A stretch of 64,000 nt of DNA from an uncultured Phascolarctobacterium sp. (GTDB lineage: Bacteria > Bacillota > Negativicutes > Acidaminococcales > Acidaminococcaceae): positions 1 to 64,000 of the forward strand of contig CAJLLL010000002.1 in assembly GCA_905207485.1 (NCBI GenBank). The letters run 5' to 3'. The position numbers and the translations under genes were made by a program. The notes beneath the pieces were generated by a model that did not search any database, had not been told where the DNA came from, and saw only the letters and a list, made by a program, of their open reading frames with translations. This document shows, piece after piece, positions 60,532 through 64,000 of this stretch (its first letter is position 1; every line of letters starts with the position of its first letter).

Positions 60532-60997
60532 GGGTTTCTGCCTCCCTGTACAGCCACATAATAACCGCATCTTCGTGATTATCGGCATAATAACCCGGGC
60601 GCACGCCTTCAGCCCTGAATCCGCAGGTTAAGTACATTTTCTGCGCTGCGGCATTGCTTTGGCGCACTTCAAGGGTTACGGCTTCCGCACCTGCCTGCCA
60701 GGCACGGTTAATAAGCGCGGCGGTAAGCCTTGTGCCAAGCCCGCGGTCACGTTCTTCGCGCGCTACGGCAACGCGTGTAATCTGCGCTTCCCCGGCTACC
60801 AGCCAGTAACCGGCATAGCCAATTACCCTGCCGTTTTCTTCAAGGGCAATATATGTTGTAAGGCTGTTGTTTAATTCATCCAGCCACATGCTTTCGTTCC
60901 AGGCGTCAAAAAAAGTATCGTTTTCTATTTTGCTGACATCGATAATATCTCCGAAGGACATATCACGGATTACTGTTGCCCGTGCTTCTGTTCCCAT
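60524..60997 (-). CDS. rimI: Ribosomal-protein-alanine N-acetyltransferase RimI
   Basis: This 157-residue GNAT enzyme has the acetyl-CoA motif VAREERDRGLGTRLTAALI and the closing LEVRQSNAAAQKMYLTCGF. It overlaps tsaB by 28 bases and tsaD by eight, the tsaE-tsaB-rimI-tsaD order common in Firmicutes. Confidence 0.92.
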   Translation of the reverse strand: MGTEARATVIRDMSFGDIIDVSKIENDTFFDAWNESMWLDELNNSLTTYIALEENGRVIGYAGYWLVAGEAQITRVAVAREERDRGLGTRLTAALINRAWQAGAEAVTLEVRQSNAAAQKMYLTCGFRAEGVRPGYYADNHEDAVIMWLYREAETHE

Positions 60998-61665
60998 AGT
61001 TCTTCTGCCTCCGATTTTCTGATATAGTACGGCTCAAGCCCGAAAATGCCGTTTTGTTCTTCGGGGTTATAGGCTTTAAGCGCAGCAAGCGCTGTGCCCG
61101 CTGCCTGCGGCAGGCGCAGGTAATCAGGCGCAAGCGTGCACCAATGCGGCAGTTCCATGCTTTCCAGTTTATTGCATTCGCCCAAAATAACAGCCGGTTT
61201 TCCCTGCAAGGCAAGGTTTTCCAAAAGCTGCTCTTTATTAACTACCTGCACGCTTTGCAGTTCTTTTACTTCGCCATCCTGCCATTCATACAGCGCCTGG
61301 TAGTAATTGCCCTTCTGCGCATCCAAAACCGGCGAAAGCACTATGCCTGCCGCCGGCAGATTATATGCCAGTGCCAAAGGCGTTGCCACGCCCTGCAGCG
61401 GCTTCTTCCACGCATATGCCAGTGCTTCTGCCGTAGCCAGCCCTATGCGCAGCCCCGTGAATGAACCCGGTCCCATGCTGACGGCGATTAAATCAATATC
61501 TGCCTTCTGCACGCCGGTGCGTGCTAAAAGCTGTTCAAGCTGCGGCATTAATCCTTCCGAATGGGTCATGCCCATATTTATTTTATATTCAGCCAAAATT
61601 TTTCCGTCGCGGCATAAACCGACGGCACAGGCTTTAGTTGCCGTATCAATCGACAGTACCAGCAT
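60970..61665 (-). CDS. tsaB: tRNA threonylcarbamoyladenosine protein TsaB
   Basis: This 231-residue ASKHA-fold partner of TsaD has LSIDTATKACAVGL and SMGPGSFTGLRIGLATA, the standard TsaB motifs. It overlaps tsaE by 20 bases. Confidence 0.95.
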   Translation of the reverse strand: MLVLSIDTATKACAVGLCRDGKILAEYKINMGMTHSEGLMPQLEQLLARTGVQKADIDLIAVSMGPGSFTGLRIGLATAEALAYAWKKPLQGVATPLALAYNLPAAGIVLSPVLDAQKGNYYQALYEWQDGEVKELQSVQVVNKEQLLENLALQGKPAVILGECNKLESMELPHWCTLAPDYLRLPQAAGTALAALKAYNPEEQNGIFGLEPYYIRKSEAEELWEQKHGQQ

Positions 61666-62119
61666 TTTTTTCCACTTCCCTGCAAAGTTTTTCGTAACGT
61701 GCGCCCAAAGGCTTTAAAATAATTTTACGCCCGGCGCCGTCAATTTCTATCGTAATATGCAAATATTCTTCCGGCAGCTCGCTTAAAAACAGTTCGCCCC
61801 ATTCTACAACAGTCACGCCGTCCGTGCCGCAGTATTCGCCAAAGCCTGTATTGTACAGTTCGTCGGCGTCCTGTATGCGGTACAAGTCAAAATGGCGCAT
61901 CTCAAGCCTGCCTTCGTACACATTCATTATGGCAAAGGTTGGGCTGTTTACATCTGCCGTATCGGCGCCGAGCCCGGCGGCAATACCGCGCGAGAGCAGC
62001 GTTTTGCCAGCACCTAAATCCCCGGTCAGGCAGTATACGTCGCCATCAGCCGCAAGGCTGCCTAACAGCCGTCCAAGAGCTTCTGTTGCAGCACTGTCCT
62101 TACAATAAATTTCCATCAT
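61646..62119 (-). CDS. tsaE: tRNA threonylcarbamoyladenosine ATPase TsaE
   Basis: This 157-residue P-loop ATPase has Walker A LTGDLGAGKTLLSRG and the family segment SPTFAIMNVYEGR, followed by HFDLYR. It drives t6A complex turnover. It begins the tsaE-tsaB-rimI-tsaD operon. Confidence 0.96.
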   Translation of the reverse strand: MMEIYCKDSAATEALGRLLGSLAADGDVYCLTGDLGAGKTLLSRGIAAGLGADTADVNSPTFAIMNVYEGRLEMRHFDLYRIQDADELYNTGFGEYCGTDGVTVVEWGELFLSELPEEYLHITIEIDGAGRKIILKPLGARYEKLCREVEKNAGTVD

Positions 62120-62142
62120 AAAAATCCTTTCTCTGTAATGCC

Positions 62143-62173
62143 AAAAAGCAGTACCGGAACTTGCCGGTACTGC
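62143..62173 (-). terminator. Terminator after the GerMN lipoprotein gene
   Basis: GCAGTACCGG and CCGGTACTGC form a ten-base stem followed by TTTTTGG on the minus strand. Confidence 0.88.
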
Positions 62174-62178
62174 CCCTG

Positions 62179-62709
62179 TTATTTTGCTATCATATCTGTA
62201 TCGCGCTCAAAGGCGTCCAATAAATCAATATGCCCTTTTATGCTGCCTTCCTTTTTGCCTTCAATTAAAAAGTTTACTTCTTTAATTTCGGGAAATTCCG
62301 TCAGCGTATTTGTAATGGCTTCCGTCAGCATCATCTCGGTGTAAGAGCCGGCTTCGATATTGTAAATTTCCTTGCTTAAATCAACAACTGCCACGCCTTT
62401 ATCAACCGTCAGGCTGCGGATTTTTAAATCTTTGGGGAAACCGTTAATCAGCTTTTTATCCTGCGGCTGCGTGCTTATTAAAGCATTTAACGCCAAAAGC
62501 GGCAGGTTCTTTTCTTCGCCTTCCACAGTTACTTTTTCGGCATAAAGCATTTCCGTGCCGTCAGCGGGCAGGCGGTAAACAGTTACCGTATATTTACCGG
62601 TCTGCGCTTCTGTATCCTGCGGCATGGTAGGTTTTACGTCCTGCGTGCAGGCAGCCGTCAGCAAAGTCATTAGTACCACGCAGAGTACTGCAAAAAATTT
62701 TTTCAGCAT
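62179..62709 (-). CDS. GerMN-domain lipoprotein
   Basis: This 176-residue lipoprotein has a lipobox LTAAC (Cys near residue 21) and a GerMN domain (about 40-165; VTVYRLPADG, LALNALIS, GVAVVDLSKEIYN). In GerM and relatives this domain is tied to wall or spore cortex processes. Next to an amidase, a wall-associated role is plausible. It follows the amidase gene by 14 bases. Confidence 0.85.
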   Translation of the reverse strand: MLKKFFAVLCVVLMTLLTAACTQDVKPTMPQDTEAQTGKYTVTVYRLPADGTEMLYAEKVTVEGEEKNLPLLALNALISTQPQDKKLINGFPKDLKIRSLTVDKGVAVVDLSKEIYNIEAGSYTEMMLTEAITNTLTEFPEIKEVNFLIEGKKEGSIKGHIDLLDAFERDTDMIAK

Positions 62710-62723
62710 ATTAGTACCCTCCG

Positions 62724-63890
62724 TTAATCAAAATAATCTTCAATGCCGTCGGCAATGGATTTTGCCAGTTTGTTAATGTACCAGTTGCTCTTCATAAGTT
62801 TTTCTTCTTTAGGATTGGAGATAAAGGCAAGTTCCAGCAGCGTCGAAGGCATGCTGCAGCGTTTGTTTACATAAAAGTTCGCTTTGCGGATTCCCAAATC
62901 GTCCAGTCCGAAGTTTTTAACAAGCCTGTCCTGCACTGCCTGTGCCAGGCGGGCATCGTTATTTGTTTTGGGGTAATAGTAGGACGAAAAACCGCCCACA
63001 TTTTTATTGGTAGAGGAGTTAATGTGAATGCTTACAAAAGCATCGGCATCGTTGTCTTCCGCTACATCAACACGCGCCTGCAATTCCTGCACATCGCTGG
63101 CATTGGGGCCGTACACATCCTTATCGGTAGTACGCGTCATGCTTACTTTGGCACCTTTTTTCTTCAGCAGTTCCTGTACTTTTTTGGTAATTTTTAAGGT
63201 TACGTCCTTCTCGCGCGTGCCACTGGCGCCGATAGCACCCGGGTCGCTGCCGCCATGGCCGGCATCAAGGGTTATTTTTTTGCCTTTCAGTCCGCCGTTA
63301 GTTTTATATCCGTCAGATTTGGACGTTTTCTTTTCCTCTTTCTTTTCTACTGCCTGCTTTTTGGGAACGGTTACTTTCGGCGTAGTAGCTTTGGGAACCG
63401 TTGTTTTTGGAGTTGTTACCGCCGGTTTGGCAGGTTCGGTTTTAGCCGGTGTTGTTTTGGGAATTACCACGCTCGGAGTTGCGGTTTTATCTGCGGTAAT
63501 ATCCACAACCAAACGGTTCGGGCGTTTGGTTACAGGGTCATTTTTTAATGTAAACGCATTGTAGTCCTGCGTACCGATAGCGCGGGTAAGCGGGAGTTTA
63601 AGCACCGTTTTGCCGGGGCTGCCCGATACCGTCATTGTCGGCGCAAGCGTGCTGCGCATTTTAAAGCTGCGTGTAACTTTGGAGTTTAAATCCGCATTAA
63701 GCGTTACCAGCATTGTCTGCCCCTGAAAGCTGATATTGTAGCCCGGTGCGGAATCCAAATCCACAACAAGGCGAAGTACGTTATATCTGTCAAGCCCCCA
63801 GCGCACATCAGTTACTTCTGCCGCATAGGCGGAAACGCAGGCAAAAATACTTATTATAAATAATAGAACGCTAATTATTTTTTTGTGCAA
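62724..63890 (-). CDS. N-acetylmuramoyl-L-alanine amidase with AMIN domain
   Basis: This 388-residue exported wall hydrolase has a signal peptide (about residues 1-24), an AMIN domain (about 28-130), a Pro/Thr/Lys-rich linker (about 135-200) and an Amidase_3 catalytic domain (about 205-388) with the zinc motifs TLDAGHGGSDPG, a His in FVSIHINSS, and a late Glu in LLELAFISNP. TTG at 63890 is chosen because AAAGGAG lies eight bases upstream and the signal peptide starts cleanly there. A GTG three codons earlier would abut that site. Confidence 0.93.
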   Translation of the reverse strand: MHKKIISVLLFIISIFACVSAYAAEVTDVRWGLDRYNVLRLVVDLDSAPGYNISFQGQTMLVTLNADLNSKVTRSFKMRSTLAPTMTVSGSPGKTVLKLPLTRAIGTQDYNAFTLKNDPVTKRPNRLVVDITADKTATPSVVIPKTTPAKTEPAKPAVTTPKTTVPKATTPKVTVPKKQAVEKKEEKKTSKSDGYKTNGGLKGKKITLDAGHGGSDPGAIGASGTREKDVTLKITKKVQELLKKKGAKVSMTRTTDKDVYGPNASDVQELQARVDVAEDNDADAFVSIHINSSTNKNVGGFSSYYYPKTNNDARLAQAVQDRLVKNFGLDDLGIRKANFYVNKRCSMPSTLLELAFISNPKEEKLMKSNWYINKLAKSIADGIEDYFD

Positions 63891-63925
63891 GCCTGTCACT
63901 CCTTTATCACGTTGTTAGCTAAATA

Positions 63926-63954
63926 ATTTTATCATTTTTACAAAGTTCTGTAAA
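63926..63954 (-). promoter_or_regulatory. Promoter of the amidase-GerMN unit
   Basis: TTTACA and TAAAAT are 17 bases apart on the minus strand, about 40 bases before the amidase start. The remaining bases to 64000 show no gene. Confidence 0.7.
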
Positions 63955-64000
63955 TAAATGCAGGCTTTTCTGCCATAAATTTCACTTAAATTTCTCCATT

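Noticed and set aside
1..64000. Insertion sequences, prophage, CRISPR arrays, rRNA operons or integrative elements
   Set aside because: No transposase, integrase, phage or Cas-like protein, no regular direct repeats and no rRNA-like sequence were found. The two serine tRNAs at the left edge have no integrase beside them.

Overview
The window looks like a contiguous chromosomal segment of a diderm Firmicute of class Negativicutes. Evidence: a complete lipid A, KDO and LPS-export gene set (lpx, kds, msbA, lpt) sits with BamA, TamB, TolC, an Mla system and an OmpM-type porin with an N-terminal SLH domain, while the expression signals (strong AAGGAGG ribosome sites, TTGACA-17-TATAAT promoters, TGnTATAAT extended -10 elements, an S-box riboswitch) and several proteins (ANTAR regulator, CBS-type family II pyrophosphatase, YerC/HisR regulator) are Firmicute-like. 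An Acidaminococcaceae-like genus is possible but is only a guess. No insertion sequence, prophage, CRISPR array or rRNA is seen. LAYOUT. 1-2.3 kb: two serine tRNAs (one cut by the window edge), an AlkA-like glycosylase, a cyclodeaminase and a SUKH protein. 2.3-16.5 kb, minus strand: one long operon reading lpxB, msbA, a kdtA-lpxK fusion, kdsB, kdsA, kdsD, kdsC, an LpxL-like acyltransferase, lptC, lptA, lptB, one LptF/G permease, a DUF3084 protein and a YqgF-like protein, closed by a terminator. 16.6-21.7 kb: lpxD, a second acyltransferase, lpxC, fabZ, lpxA, lpxI, also closed by a terminator. 21.7-34.8 kb: outer-membrane protein assembly: tolC, tamB, a sigma factor, a one-TM protein, bamA, an unrecognised POTRA-like/barrel protein and three Skp/OmpH-like proteins. 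34.9-37.7 kb: mlaE, mlaF and an MCE protein with a C-terminal barrel-like domain. 37.8-45.2 kb: an S55 peptidase, an AMIN/NAGPA protein, mreB, murA, a 64-residue protein and ompM. 45.5-48 kb: ppaC, a degraded HisIE and its YerC/HisR-type regulator. 48-57.4 kb, mostly plus strand: SAM riboswitch and metNIQ, a class D beta-lactamase, a ferredoxin-fused aldo/keto reductase, a TtcA-like protein, a DUF805 protein, dedA and a threonine-aldolase-like enzyme, with map on the opposite strand. 57.4-63.9 kb, minus strand: an ANTAR regulator with its histidine kinase, a DnaA-box cluster, tsaE-tsaB-rimI-tsaD, a GerMN lipoprotein and a cell-wall amidase. HOW THE GENES WORK TOGETHER. The minus-strand block from murA to lpxB encodes most of what is needed to build an outer membrane: precursors (lpxA/C/D/I/B/K, kds), maturation and flipping (acyltransferases, msbA), LPS export (lpt), protein insertion (bamA, skp, tamB), phospholipid traffic (mla), efflux (tolC), and wall synthesis and shape (murA, mreB). 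Most noteworthy are the DnaA-box cluster after tsaD, the sigma factor/one-TM gene pair inside the tamB-bamA operon, the unrecognised POTRA-like/barrel protein, the MCE-barrel fusion, the KdtA-LpxK fusion and the degraded HisIE.
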